Positions 1-8,657 of a DNA stretch of 64,000 nt are shown in pieces. Numbering within the stretch: position 1 is the first letter of the stretch; each line of letters begins with the position of its first letter. Position numbers and translations under genes: made by a program. The notes below the pieces were generated by a model. That model ran no database searches. It was not told the origin of the DNA and saw only the letters and a program-made list of their open reading frames with translations. Origin of the DNA: an uncultured Clostridia bacterium (GTDB lineage: Bacteria > Bacillota > Clostridia > Lachnospirales > CAG-274); contig CALWSK010000005.1 in assembly GCA_944384195.1 (NCBI GenBank), forward strand, positions 62,001 through 126,000, read 5' to 3'.

Positions 1-369
1 CCTAATAGTGTAAAAACTATAGGTTCTTATGCTTTTGAAGATAGCTCTATAGAAACTTTAGATACTAATAATGTAACTAAAATAGAAGGTAATGCCTTTT
101 TAGATTCTAAACTAAATACTATATCTATGCCTAAAGTAGAAACTATAGGCGTTAGTGCTTTTAGAGGTACTAAGCTTAAGAATTTAGAACTACCTAAAAA
201 TATCAAAAAAATAGATGATTATGCTTTTGCAGATTGTAAAAATCTTGAAAAAGTAGATATAAAAGCTAATTCATTTGAAAAGTTTAGCCAAACAGTATTT
301 TACAATAGCAATAATGTAAAAATAACTGTACCAACTTTAAGCTATAAATATTACAAAAAAATATTATAA
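1..369 (+). CDS. BspA-type leucine-rich repeat protein, 3' part only
   Basis: The frame is open from base 1 to a TAA at 367-369, so the gene begins before the window. The visible 122 residues are repeats of the LRR_5 (BspA) type, with phrases such as VKTIGSYAFEDSSIETL and IKKIDDYAFADCKNLEKVDI, each pairing an 'I..YAF' stretch with a short strand. Such proteins are usually secreted or surface-attached and bind host or matrix ligands, but the signal peptide and any anchor lie outside the window. The last 20 or so residues break the repeat pattern and close the domain. Only 19 bases separate it from the SseB-like gene downstream, so the two may be co-transcribed. The family call is firm; the ligand and location are not known. 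Confidence 0.8.
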   Translation, partial: PNSVKTIGSYAFEDSSIETLDTNNVTKIEGNAFLDSKLNTISMPKVETIGVSAFRGTKLKNLELPKNIKKIDDYAFADCKNLEKVDIKANSFEKFSQTVFYNSNNVKITVPTLSYKYYKKIL

Positions 370-388
370 TCTATAGGAGATAAATTTT

Positions 389-787
389 ATGAATGTTGTT
401 TCAAAAGAATTTTTAAAAAATATGCAAAATCTTATAAATAATAGAACAGAAGAAAATACTAAAATTTTTGAAGATTGTCTTAAAAATGAAAAATTCTTAT
501 GCCCTGTAGTTCTTTTAAATGATGATGCTGAAAAAAAAATAAATGATGAAAATACGAGCGTAGTTAGTTTACAAGATGCTAGCGGAGAATGGTTTTTTGT
601 GATTTTTACTGATTATGATAAATTTAATGTATTTATAAAAGATAATCCTTTTGTAGATGCAAAAATTGGTTTTCTAGAGCTTCAATATCTACTTACACAT
701 ATAAATAAAGAAGCTAAAGGAATAGTGCTAAATATAAAAGATGAAGCCTTACTTTTACCAAGAGAAGCTATTTTAGATATAAAATAA
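389..787 (+). CDS. SseB N-terminal domain-like protein
   Basis: A 132-residue soluble protein with no signal peptide or membrane segment. It resembles the N-terminal domain of SseB ('enhanced serine sensitivity'): a conserved strand near residues 64-72 (GEWFFVIFTD), then a helix, then the closing pattern GIVLNIKDEALLLPREAI, close to the family's G-hydrophobic-N-P...L pattern. The biochemical role of this domain is unknown. The start is supported by a purine-rich site (taggagat) just upstream of the ATG. It follows the leucine-rich repeat gene by 19 bases and ends in the terminator at 786-808. The family call rests on motif similarity alone. Confidence 0.6.
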   Translation: MNVVSKEFLKNMQNLINNRTEENTKIFEDCLKNEKFLCPVVLLNDDAEKKINDENTSVVSLQDASGEWFFVIFTDYDKFNVFIKDNPFVDAKIGFLELQYLLTHINKEAKGIVLNIKDEALLLPREAILDIK

Positions 788-808
788 AAGGGAGCAATGC
801 TCCCTTTT
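786..808. terminator. Bidirectional intrinsic terminator
   Basis: Perfect hairpin AAAAGGGAGC / AAT / GCTCCCTTTT with A and T tracts on both sides, between the convergent SseB-like gene and the ABC exporter operon. It can serve both strands. Confidence 0.85.
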
Positions 809-816
809 ATTTTAAT

Positions 817-2601
817 TTATTTTAAAAATTCATACTGTGACATATAAAGTTTATAATAAGCACCTTTTTTAGCTATTAACTCATTATGTGAACCCTTTTC
901 TACTATTTGTCCTTTATCTACATATAAAATACAATCGCTATTTTTTATAGTAGATAATCTATGAGCTATTATAAAAGAAGTCCTATTTTGTAAAAGTTTT
1001 TTAAGTCCTTCTTGTAATGCTATCTCTGTTTCTGTATCTATACTAGAAGTAGCTTCATCTAATATCAATATCTTAGGATTTGCAAGTAAAGCTCTAGCAA
1101 AAGATATAAGTTGTTTTTGTCCTGTTGATAACCCTGCTCCTCTTTCCTTTACTACTGTATTATAACCATTTTCCATCTGCATAATAAAGTCGTGAGCACA
1201 TACTGTCTTACTAGCTCTTATTACTTCTTCATCTGTAGCATCTTTATTTCCATATCTTATATTATCCATAATAGTCCCCGAGAATATAAAGCTTTCTTGC
1301 ATCATAACGCCCATTTGCTTTCTTAAAGATTTTATAGTTACATTTTCTATATCTATGCCATCTATATAAATATGCCCAGAGTTTATATTATAAAATCTGC
1401 TAAGTAAATTTACTATTGTAGTTTTTCCAGCTCCCGTAGGGCCTACTATAGCAAAGCTTTGCCCTGATTTTACCTCAAAGCTAATATCTTTTAATACATA
1501 AGCTCCTTCTTCATAGGAAAAACACACTTTGTCAAATACTACATTTCCATCTATTTTAGGCATATCTTTAGCATCTTCTTTATCTTTTATTTCTATAGGT
1601 TCGTCTATAGTTTCAAAAATTCTCTCAAGATAAGAAAGAGAAGTTAAGATAGTATTATAAAAACTTACTATAGTATTTATAGGTGCCCAAAATCTTCCTA
1701 TATAAGAAGTAAAGGCTACTATAGCTCCTGCAGTTAGCATAGTCTTATCATTAATAATAAGATAGACGCTTAGTACATATATAAAAGAAGTGCTAAAAGC
1801 AGAAATATTTTCTACTATAGGTCCTAAAAGAAAGTTATATTTAACAGCCTGCATCCAACTATCTCTATAGTTTCCGCTAAGACGATTAAATATTTTCATA
1901 TTTTCTTCTTCTCTTACAAAAGATTGTGTTATTCTTATACCATTTATACTCTCAGATATATAAGCATTTAAGTTAGACTGTTTATTGCTCGCTTTTTGCC
2001 AAGCCTTTCTTTGTTTAGAATTTATAATGCATATTATAAATATTAAAACTGGCAACCCTATCATAGATATAATAGTAAATTTTACATCTATATATAACAT
2101 AAAACAAACTATAAATACTATAGATCCGGCCTCTGTAAGAACATTTACAAGCCCTGTAGATAATAAATCGCTAAGATTATTTACATAATTTACAACTCTA
2201 ACTTGTATTTTACCGTGTGGCCTACTATCAAAATAGCTAAAAGGTAGGTTTTGTATATGCGTAAATATATCTTTTCTTATCTCATATATTATATTTTGCC
2301 CCATCTTAGTCATAACTCTAGAACGAATTTTTAATACTATAGACACATATATAGATATGGCTAAAATATCTATACCAAGCCTTACTATTTGGCTCATATC
2401 CTTTTGAGGTATAGCACTATTCATAGCTTCCATAAATATAATAGGTATAAACATTGTAGCAATGCTAGAAGTAGCCATTAAAAATAATATCCAAAATATA
2501 GTCTTTTTATAAGGTTTTAGGTATATACTTATTCTTTTTAACTTTTCTATATCAAACCCTGTTTCTAGTTCTTCATCTACTTCATAGGTATTTCTAGCCA
2601 T
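817..2601 (-). CDS. ABC exporter half-transporter, subunit with degenerate signature motif
   Basis: A 594-residue type IV ABC exporter subunit: a six-helix membrane domain (about 30-315) followed by an ATPase domain. Walker A is GPTGAGKTT (387-395), Walker B ends in the normal catalytic Asp-Glu (ILILDE, 511-516) and the switch His is present (AHRLS, H547). The signature loop is LSTGQ (491-495) instead of LSGGQ. The partner encoded just upstream carries the complementary defects, so the pair should form an asymmetric heterodimer like LmrCD, BmrCD or TM287/288, usually linked to multidrug or lipid export. The ATG overlaps the end of the partner gene by 8 bases, which implies translational coupling. 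The substrate cannot be told from sequence. Confidence 0.9.
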   Translation of the reverse strand: MARNTYEVDEELETGFDIEKLKRISIYLKPYKKTIFWILFLMATSSIATMFIPIIFMEAMNSAIPQKDMSQIVRLGIDILAISIYVSIVLKIRSRVMTKMGQNIIYEIRKDIFTHIQNLPFSYFDSRPHGKIQVRVVNYVNNLSDLLSTGLVNVLTEAGSIVFIVCFMLYIDVKFTIISMIGLPVLIFIICIINSKQRKAWQKASNKQSNLNAYISESINGIRITQSFVREEENMKIFNRLSGNYRDSWMQAVKYNFLLGPIVENISAFSTSFIYVLSVYLIINDKTMLTAGAIVAFTSYIGRFWAPINTIVSFYNTILTSLSYLERIFETIDEPIEIKDKEDAKDMPKIDGNVVFDKVCFSYEEGAYVLKDISFEVKSGQSFAIVGPTGAGKTTIVNLLSRFYNINSGHIYIDGIDIENVTIKSLRKQMGVMMQESFIFSGTIMDNIRYGNKDATDEEVIRASKTVCAHDFIMQMENGYNTVVKERGAGLSTGQKQLISFARALLANPKILILDEATSSIDTETEIALQEGLKKLLQNRTSFIIAHRLSTIKNSDCILYVDKGQIVEKGSHNELIAKKGAYYKLYMSQYEFLK

Positions 2602-4345
2602 TTAACTCACCTGCCTCCCTAAAATCTCCATATTGATGATAAAATACATTATAATAATAACCTTTTTTATCTAATAATTCTTTATGAGTTCCTTGTTCTA
2701 TTATTTTACCTTTATCAAGTACTAATATAGTATCTGCTTCCATTATAGAAGAAATTCTATAGGCTATTAATATTTTAGTACATTTTTTATCTAGTTTTTT
2801 GAGATTTTCTTGTATTATATGTTCTGTTTCCATATCTAAAGCAGAAGTTGTATCATCTAATATTAATATAGATGGTTGTTTTAATAAGGCTCTAGCTAGA
2901 GATATCCTTTGTTTTTGTCCACCAGATAAACCAACTCCCCTCTCTCCTACTATAGTGTCATACCCCTCTGGCATTTGGTTTATAAAATCATCTGCACCTG
3001 CTAGCTTAGATGCCCACTTAACTTTTTCAAAATCGCATTCTGGCTCGCCATAAGCTATATTTCCCTCTATAGTATCAGAAAATAAAAATACATCTTGCAT
3101 AGCCATACCTATGTTATCTCTTAGCCAATATAAATCTACATTTTTTATAGGTATTCCATCTATTGTTATATCCCCACCTGTAGAGTCATAAAACCTACAA
3201 AGTAAGTTTACTATAGTAGATTTACCTGCTCCTGTAGCTCCTATTATCCCTAAAGTTTGCCCTGCTTTTATAGAAAAACTTACATCTTTTAGAATATCTA
3301 AGTTTTTATCGTCTTCTGGTACATAGCAAACATTTTTAAACTCTATATTACCTTCTAAATTTAGATTAGATATAGCATTTTCTGGCTTTGATATGCTAGG
3401 TTCATCTTTTATACTTTTATATATTTTATCAAGAGAAGTTAAAAATCTTTGCGTATCATTTATATACCAACCAGACATTCTAAGAGGATAGTTTAGCATC
3501 CATAGATAGTTATATACTACTATTAAATCCCCTGCCGTAATTTGCCCATCTACTGCCATCTTACCACCTACAAACATAAGAACAACAGTAAGGGCATTAG
3601 ATAAAAATTCAAATATAGGAACATAATTGCTCCATACTCTAGTAGCTTCTAGTTGACTTTGTCTGTAGTTTTCATTTTTTTCGGCAAATCTTTCTATCTC
3701 ATAATCTTCTTTAGAAAAAGCTCTTACCATACGATTACCGCTTATATTTTCTTGAACATAGCTATTTAAAGCAGAAAAGCTATCTCTTATCCTTTCAAAA
3801 CCCTTTTGAACGTGTTTAAACTGGAACATAGCTAATATAAGGGTAAAAGGCAATACAGTAAGCATATACATACCTATTTTAGTATTTACTGTAAAACACA
3901 TAATAAGAGCAAATACAAAATAAATTATAGCCTCATAATATTGAAAAAATGTAGCTGAAAAATGCCTTATAGCGTCCATATCGCCAATTTGCCTTGACAT
4001 TAAGTCCCCTGTTTGATTTTGATTAAAAAACATAAAATCTTTTCTAAGAAATTTTTTATAAACGCCTTCTCTCATATTATATAAAATATCTTGAGAACAT
4101 TTTTCAAATAAAACTAAATATATCCATCTTATGCTAGTTTTTATTATAGTAGAGCCTAAAAGCCCAATTAGGACATATTTTAAAAAACTATAGTTTTGCT
4201 CTTTTATAACATCATCTACAAATATGCCTATTACATAAGGATTAACAAAAGATAGCAAAGTAGCAATAGTAACCAAAAATAATCCCAATATATACCTTTT
4301 TTTATAAGGCTTAAAAAATGAATAAAACCATTTTAAAGCTTCCAT
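2594..4345 (-). CDS. ABC exporter half-transporter, subunit with degenerate catalytic site
   Basis: A 583-residue exporter subunit with six membrane helices (about 15-300) and an ATPase domain. Walker A is GATGAGKST (369-377) and the signature is canonical (LSGGQ, 473-477). Walker B ends in Asp-Asp (ILILDD, 493-498), and the switch His is replaced by Tyr (AYRIS, Y529). Its own Walker site is therefore the non-hydrolysing one, and it pairs with the altered signature of the downstream subunit. The ATG is preceded by AGGAGGGAGATAA, a strong ribosome binding site. This is the first gene of the two-gene operon and is divergent from an AraC-type regulator that is a natural candidate controller. Confidence 0.9.
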   Translation of the reverse strand: MEALKWFYSFFKPYKKRYILGLFLVTIATLLSFVNPYVIGIFVDDVIKEQNYSFLKYVLIGLLGSTIIKTSIRWIYLVLFEKCSQDILYNMREGVYKKFLRKDFMFFNQNQTGDLMSRQIGDMDAIRHFSATFFQYYEAIIYFVFALIMCFTVNTKIGMYMLTVLPFTLILAMFQFKHVQKGFERIRDSFSALNSYVQENISGNRMVRAFSKEDYEIERFAEKNENYRQSQLEATRVWSNYVPIFEFLSNALTVVLMFVGGKMAVDGQITAGDLIVVYNYLWMLNYPLRMSGWYINDTQRFLTSLDKIYKSIKDEPSISKPENAISNLNLEGNIEFKNVCYVPEDDKNLDILKDVSFSIKAGQTLGIIGATGAGKSTIVNLLCRFYDSTGGDITIDGIPIKNVDLYWLRDNIGMAMQDVFLFSDTIEGNIAYGEPECDFEKVKWASKLAGADDFINQMPEGYDTIVGERGVGLSGGQKQRISLARALLKQPSILILDDTTSALDMETEHIIQENLKKLDKKCTKILIAYRISSIMEADTILVLDKGKIIEQGTHKELLDKKGYYYNVFYHQYGDFREAGELNG

Positions 4346-4426
4346 TTATCTCCCTCCTATTTTATTTATATTCTTAAATTATATAGATTTAAAAAAATAT
4401 TAAAATGTATATTTTTGTTATTGTAA

Positions 4427-4464
4427 TGTAATATATTGTTACATATAATATATTATTATATAAT
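4427..4464 (+). promoter_or_regulatory. Promoter and palindromic operator upstream of the AraC-type gene
   Basis: A sigma-A-like promoter, TTGTTA (4436-4441), 17 bases, TATAAT (4459-4464), precedes the AraC-type gene. The palindrome TGTAA-N7-TTACA (4427-4443) overlaps its -35 box and lies between the divergent regulator and exporter genes, where autoregulation would act. Prediction only. Confidence 0.5.
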
Positions 4465-4492
4465 GTAAATAAAAAATCTTAAAGGTGATTAT

Positions 4493-5320
4493 ATGAATAT
4501 AACTAATATAGATTTTACAAATTTTAACCCTCATCTTACCTTTTGTGTAAAAGGTAAAAGCTTAGAGGCCAATCCTCATAGTCATAGCCATATGGAGCTT
4601 TGTTATGTACTATCTGGCAAAGTAATATTTAATATAGAAAATAATATCTACACAGTAGAAGAAGGAGATATTATAATAATAAATCCAGATGAAATACACT
4701 ACGAAAGCCCCTTATCTATAGACAAACTAAACCTTCTCTTCTTTGTAGGTATAACAAATTTTCAATTTAAAAATAATAAAGAGGATACACTTTTTAAAAA
4801 TGAAATGCCTATAATAAAAACTAGTCTACCATCTAGAAAAAAATTTACAGACTTAATAGATAATATATATTTAGAAAATCAACAACAACAAACCGGTAAA
4901 GCTTTTATGCTACAAGCATATCTTACACAATTTTTACTCCTTATAATAAGAGAAAAACAAAAAGAGCTCCCTTATGAAGAACTATCTAAAAGCAAGTCTA
5001 TAGCAAAAGAGCTAAAAAATTATTTTTATAACCACTATAACGAAAAAATATCCTTAGAAAAAATAGCAAAAAAACTATACATAAGCCCTTTTTATATATC
5101 TAAAGTATTTAAAGAAGAATTTGGACAAACGCCTATAAACTTTCTTATAAAAATAAGGCTAGAAAAAGCAAAAATATTACTATCTACTAAAAAAGAACTA
5201 TCCATAAAAGAGGTTGCATATCTTGTAGGATATGAAGATGAATTTTATTTTAGCAAAAGCTTTAAAAAATTTTATGGAATATCACCTACAGAATTTAAAA
5301 ATACTTCTTATAAAACTTAA
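4493..5320 (+). CDS. AraC-family transcriptional regulator with cupin sensor domain
   Basis: A 275-residue regulator. The N-terminal half is a cupin-type ligand domain, with a His-rich strand around residues 25-32 (NPHSHSHMEL) and the turn EEGDIIIINPDEIHY. The C-terminal 100 residues hold the double helix-turn-helix of AraC proteins, ending in the typical GYEDEFYFSKSFKKFYGISPTEFK. The ligand is probably a sugar or small metabolite but is not identifiable. The gene is divergent from the ABC exporter and 81 bases ahead of the oxidoreductase genes, so either could be its target. The start at 4493 follows an AAAGGTGAT ribosome site. Confidence 0.88.
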   Translation: MNITNIDFTNFNPHLTFCVKGKSLEANPHSHSHMELCYVLSGKVIFNIENNIYTVEEGDIIIINPDEIHYESPLSIDKLNLLFFVGITNFQFKNNKEDTLFKNEMPIIKTSLPSRKKFTDLIDNIYLENQQQQTGKAFMLQAYLTQFLLLIIREKQKELPYEELSKSKSIAKELKNYFYNHYNEKISLEKIAKKLYISPFYISKVFKEEFGQTPINFLIKIRLEKAKILLSTKKELSIKEVAYLVGYEDEFYFSKSFKKFYGISPTEFKNTSYKT

Positions 5321-5401
5321 ACTTAATAAATAATAATATGTATAAAACTTCTTTTTAAAATAAATACTAAACTTAAGATTTATTTTAGAAAGGGGTTTTT
5401 T

Positions 5402-6409
5402 ATGATTTTAAAAAAAGATTTATTTGAAATACGCATAGAAAGTTTTGGTGGACTTGGAGCTAGCCTTTTCGGAAAAATCCTTGGAGAACTTGGCGCTTTA
5501 TATCTTGGACTAAATGCTAGTTGTTTCTCAAGTTATGGTTGTGAAAAAAATATAGCTCCTGTCAAAGCTTATGTAAGATATGCTAAAGAAACTGTGCCTA
5601 TAAGAGATACAAACCCTGTAAAAATCCCTGATTTACTAGTTATATTTCATCTAGAACTAGCCAAAAATAAGGACGTATTAAAGGGGGTAGGCGAAAACAC
5701 AAAGATAGTTATAAATACAGATAAAGATATAGAAAATATAAGAGATGAGCTAGAGCTATACGCTGGAGACATATATTGCATAGATGCTTTAAAAATATCT
5801 TTAGAAACAAAAAGTGATATAAATATAGCTATGCTAGGAGCTGTATCTAAAGCAGTAGATTTTATAAAACTAGAAAAAATAGAGGAACTTTTAAAAGATA
5901 GTCATAAATATGATGAAAATCTTAAAAATCATATAAATGCAATAAACTTAGCATATGAAAATACAAAATATAAAGAAATAAAACCAGATGGAAAATATCA
6001 TTATATAGTAGACAAACCTATAAATACAAGCTTAGGTTATAAAAACGCTTCTATAGGTGGAATTAATAAGATAATAGGTAGTAGTATATCTAATGATTTA
6101 TCCCCTACAAGACGTGGATATGTTCCTGTTATATTAAAAGACAAATGTACACATTGTGGATATTGCGACTTATTCTGTCCTGATATGGCGTTTAAATTTG
6201 TAGATGGAAAAAATTTAGGTATAGACTATCACTATTGTAAAGGTTGTATGCGTTGTGTATCTATCTGTAAAGAAAAAGCAATAATTAAAATGTCTGAAAA
6301 AGATAAACCAGAAAATGTAAATATTATAGATAAAAATATAAAATATGATAAAGTAGGAGAAAATTCTCTTGTTACTTCTGAAAGCTTTTTAGAAGATATA
6401 AATATTTAA
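5402..6409 (+). CDS. 2-oxoacid:ferredoxin oxidoreductase, fused gamma-delta subunit
   Basis: A 335-residue fusion. Residues 1-190 match the gamma (POR/KOR catalytic) domain, including ESFGGLGASLFGKIL near the start. The C-terminal part is a two-cluster ferredoxin (delta) domain with C-x2-C-x2-C-x3-C motifs: CTHCGYCDLFC and CKGCMRCVSIC. With the alpha-beta protein 11 bases downstream it would oxidise a 2-oxoacid, most likely pyruvate, with CoA and thiamine diphosphate to acyl-CoA and CO2, passing electrons to ferredoxin. The ribosome site is GAAAGGGG. The exact 2-oxoacid cannot be fixed from sequence; an aromatic or branched-chain substrate is possible. Confidence 0.85.
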   Translation: MILKKDLFEIRIESFGGLGASLFGKILGELGALYLGLNASCFSSYGCEKNIAPVKAYVRYAKETVPIRDTNPVKIPDLLVIFHLELAKNKDVLKGVGENTKIVINTDKDIENIRDELELYAGDIYCIDALKISLETKSDINIAMLGAVSKAVDFIKLEKIEELLKDSHKYDENLKNHINAINLAYENTKYKEIKPDGKYHYIVDKPINTSLGYKNASIGGINKIIGSSISNDLSPTRRGYVPVILKDKCTHCGYCDLFCPDMAFKFVDGKNLGIDYHYCKGCMRCVSICKEKAIIKMSEKDKPENVNIIDKNIKYDKVGENSLVTSESFLEDINI

Positions 6410-6420
6410 GGAGGAAACTT

Positions 6421-8583
6421 ATGTTAAAGCAAAAAATGGTTTTTCAAAGTGGAGATGAACTAGTGGCTACTGCGTGTAAACAAATAAATTATGATATAAT
6501 GCCATACTATCCTATAACAGCATCTACACAAATAGCAGAAAACATAGATATATTAAAAGGAAAAGAAAATTTTGATACAAAGCTTGTCTTGGCAGATGGA
6601 GAGCATAGCGCTTTTGGTATGTGTTATGGGGCTAGTATATCTGGAGGACGTGTACTTACTGCTACTAGCGGAAATGGACTTTTATATGCACTAGAGCAGA
6701 TGCCTGTACAATCTGGAACCAGATTTCCTATGGTTTTAAATGTAGCCTGTACTAGCGTTAGTGCTCCTATGTCTATAAAATGTGAACATAGTGATATTAT
6801 GTATGCTTTAAATACTGGCTTTATTATATTATTTGCTAAAGATAACCAAGAAGTTTATGATTTTAATATAATGGGACTTAAGCTTGCTGAAAAAGTAAAT
6901 TTACCAGTTATAATAGCATTTGACGGATTTTTTGTAAGTCATCAAAAAAAGAATGTTCATATATTTGAAGATGATAAAAATATACTAGATTTTATAGGTG
7001 AAAAAAACCCTTTATATAATGTATTAGATACTAAAAATCCTATTAGTATAGGCTCTTATATGACTGAACTAGATATGATAAATAATAAATATCAGATCCA
7101 TCAAGCTATGGAAGAGGCTAAAGAATATATACCTATTCTTTTTAAAGAATATTGTGAAATATCTGGAAGAAATTATACTCCTATAGAAAGCTATATGGCA
7201 AAAGATGCCGAAGTTATAATATTTGCTCTTGGATCTACCTATGAAGCCATAAAAGATGGAGTAGAAATGCTAAGAAAAGATGGAAAAAAAGTAGGTGTAT
7301 TTACTACTAAAGTATTGCGTCCATCGATGCTAGATATAGAAAATATATGTAAAGAAGCAAAAATTATTATATGTCTTGATAGACAAGATAGCTATGGAGC
7401 AAATGGTGGTAATATGAGCCTTGAGCTAAAAGCTAGCTTACAAGAAAAAGATTTAGATGCAAAGGTTATAACAAGAATATATGGACTTAGTGGCAAAAAT
7501 TTTTATAAGGAAGATGCTATAAATCTTTTTAATGAAGCTCTTAATTGTCTTGAAGGACAAGAAATAAAACGATTTGACTATTATGGAAAATATGAAGGTG
7601 ATGAAAACTTTATTCCTACTACTTATTTTGAGCCTATATCGTCTGATAAGCTAGATATAGATTTTGGAAAAGATAATATAGATATAAATAAATTAACATC
7701 TATGCCAAGAAGAATAGTAGGAGGGCACGGAGCTTGTGCTGGTTGTGGTATATTCCCAAATCTAAATATGCTATTAAAAGCTATAAAAACTCCTGTAGTT
7801 CTTCTTTTTCAAACTGGTTGTGGTAGCATAGTATCTAGTGCATATCCTAAGACTAGCTTTAGGACTAGCTATGTTCATAATCTTTTGCAAAATGGCGCAC
7901 CTACCTTAGAAGGTATAGTTTATATGTATCTAAAAGATGCTAAAGAAGATATAACTTTTGTTATGGTTACTGGTGATGGAGGACTTGATATAGGACTTGG
8001 TTCTTGTCTTTCTAGTGGTATAAGAAAAGCTAAATTTATAATATTTGAATATGACAACTGTGGATATATGACAACTGGTAATCAAAATTCTTATTCTTCA
8101 TTTTTAGGAGCAAAAACTGGCACTAGCTCAAGTTTTGGCAGTCCTTTTATTCCAAGAGATACTCCTATGCTATTTGATGCTATAAATATCCCTTATATAG
8201 CTACTGTATGCGAAAGTTATCCAGAAGATTTTATAAAAAAATCAGATAAAGCCTTTAAATATTCAAAAGAAGGTCTTGTTTTTATAAAATGTTTATCTGC
8301 TTGCCCTTTAAACTGGAATATAAATCCAGAAGATGAAATAAAACTACTAGAAAATAGTGTAAAAAGTTGTTATTTTCCTTTATATGAAATAGAAAATGGA
8401 AAAACTAAAATAACATACAATCCAGAAGATAAAAACGAAAAAATAGATATAGAAGATTTTATATTAAATATAGGCTCTATGAAACACCTAAAGGATAAAA
8501 AAGAAACATTAGATAAAATTAGACAAGAAACTAATAGAAAATGGGAAAGACTGAAAGAAAAAGATAAAAGCAAATATTTATAA
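6421..8583 (+). CDS. 2-oxoacid:ferredoxin oxidoreductase, fused alpha-beta subunit
   Basis: A 720-residue cytosolic fusion. Residues 1-385 are the alpha (POR_N and domain II) part, with the conserved YYPITASTQIAE and the His of DGEHSAFG. Residues 420-720 are the thiamine diphosphate-binding beta part, with GGHGACAGCGIFPN and the ThDP motif starting GDGGLDIGLG. Cys residues in ACAGCG and the later Cys of FQTGCG fit the ligands of the beta-subunit [4Fe-4S] cluster. Together with the preceding gamma-delta protein, all four functional domains are present. A GGAGG site lies just before the ATG. The alpha-beta fusion with a separate gamma-delta fusion is less common than four separate subunits or a single-chain PFOR. 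Confidence 0.85.
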   Translation: MLKQKMVFQSGDELVATACKQINYDIMPYYPITASTQIAENIDILKGKENFDTKLVLADGEHSAFGMCYGASISGGRVLTATSGNGLLYALEQMPVQSGTRFPMVLNVACTSVSAPMSIKCEHSDIMYALNTGFIILFAKDNQEVYDFNIMGLKLAEKVNLPVIIAFDGFFVSHQKKNVHIFEDDKNILDFIGEKNPLYNVLDTKNPISIGSYMTELDMINNKYQIHQAMEEAKEYIPILFKEYCEISGRNYTPIESYMAKDAEVIIFALGSTYEAIKDGVEMLRKDGKKVGVFTTKVLRPSMLDIENICKEAKIIICLDRQDSYGANGGNMSLELKASLQEKDLDAKVITRIYGLSGKNFYKEDAINLFNEALNCLEGQEIKRFDYYGKYEGDENFIPTTYFEPISSDKLDIDFGKDNIDINKLTSMPRRIVGGHGACAGCGIFPNLNMLLKAIKTPVVLLFQTGCGSIVSSAYPKTSFRTSYVHNLLQNGAPTLEGIVYMYLKDAKEDITFVMVTGDGGLDIGLGSCLSSGIRKAKFIIFEYDNCGYMTTGNQNSYSSFLGAKTGTSSSFGSPFIPRDTPMLFDAINIPYIATVCESYPEDFIKKSDKAFKYSKEGLVFIKCLSACPLNWNINPEDEIKLLENSVKSCYFPLYEIENGKTKITYNPEDKNEKIDIEDFILNIGSMKHLKDKKETLDKIRQETNRKWERLKEKDKSKYL

Positions 8584-8617
8584 AAGTAAAAACTATTATT
8601 ATATTAATTCTATAAAT

Positions 8618-8648
8618 AAAAAGGATAGATTAAATCTATCCCTTTTTT
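8618..8648. terminator. Bidirectional intrinsic terminator between oxidoreductase and recA
   Basis: Hairpin GGATAGAT / TAA / ATCTATCC (8623-8641), with A5 before and T6 after, between convergent genes. Confidence 0.85.
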
Positions 8649-8657
8649 ATATTAATA

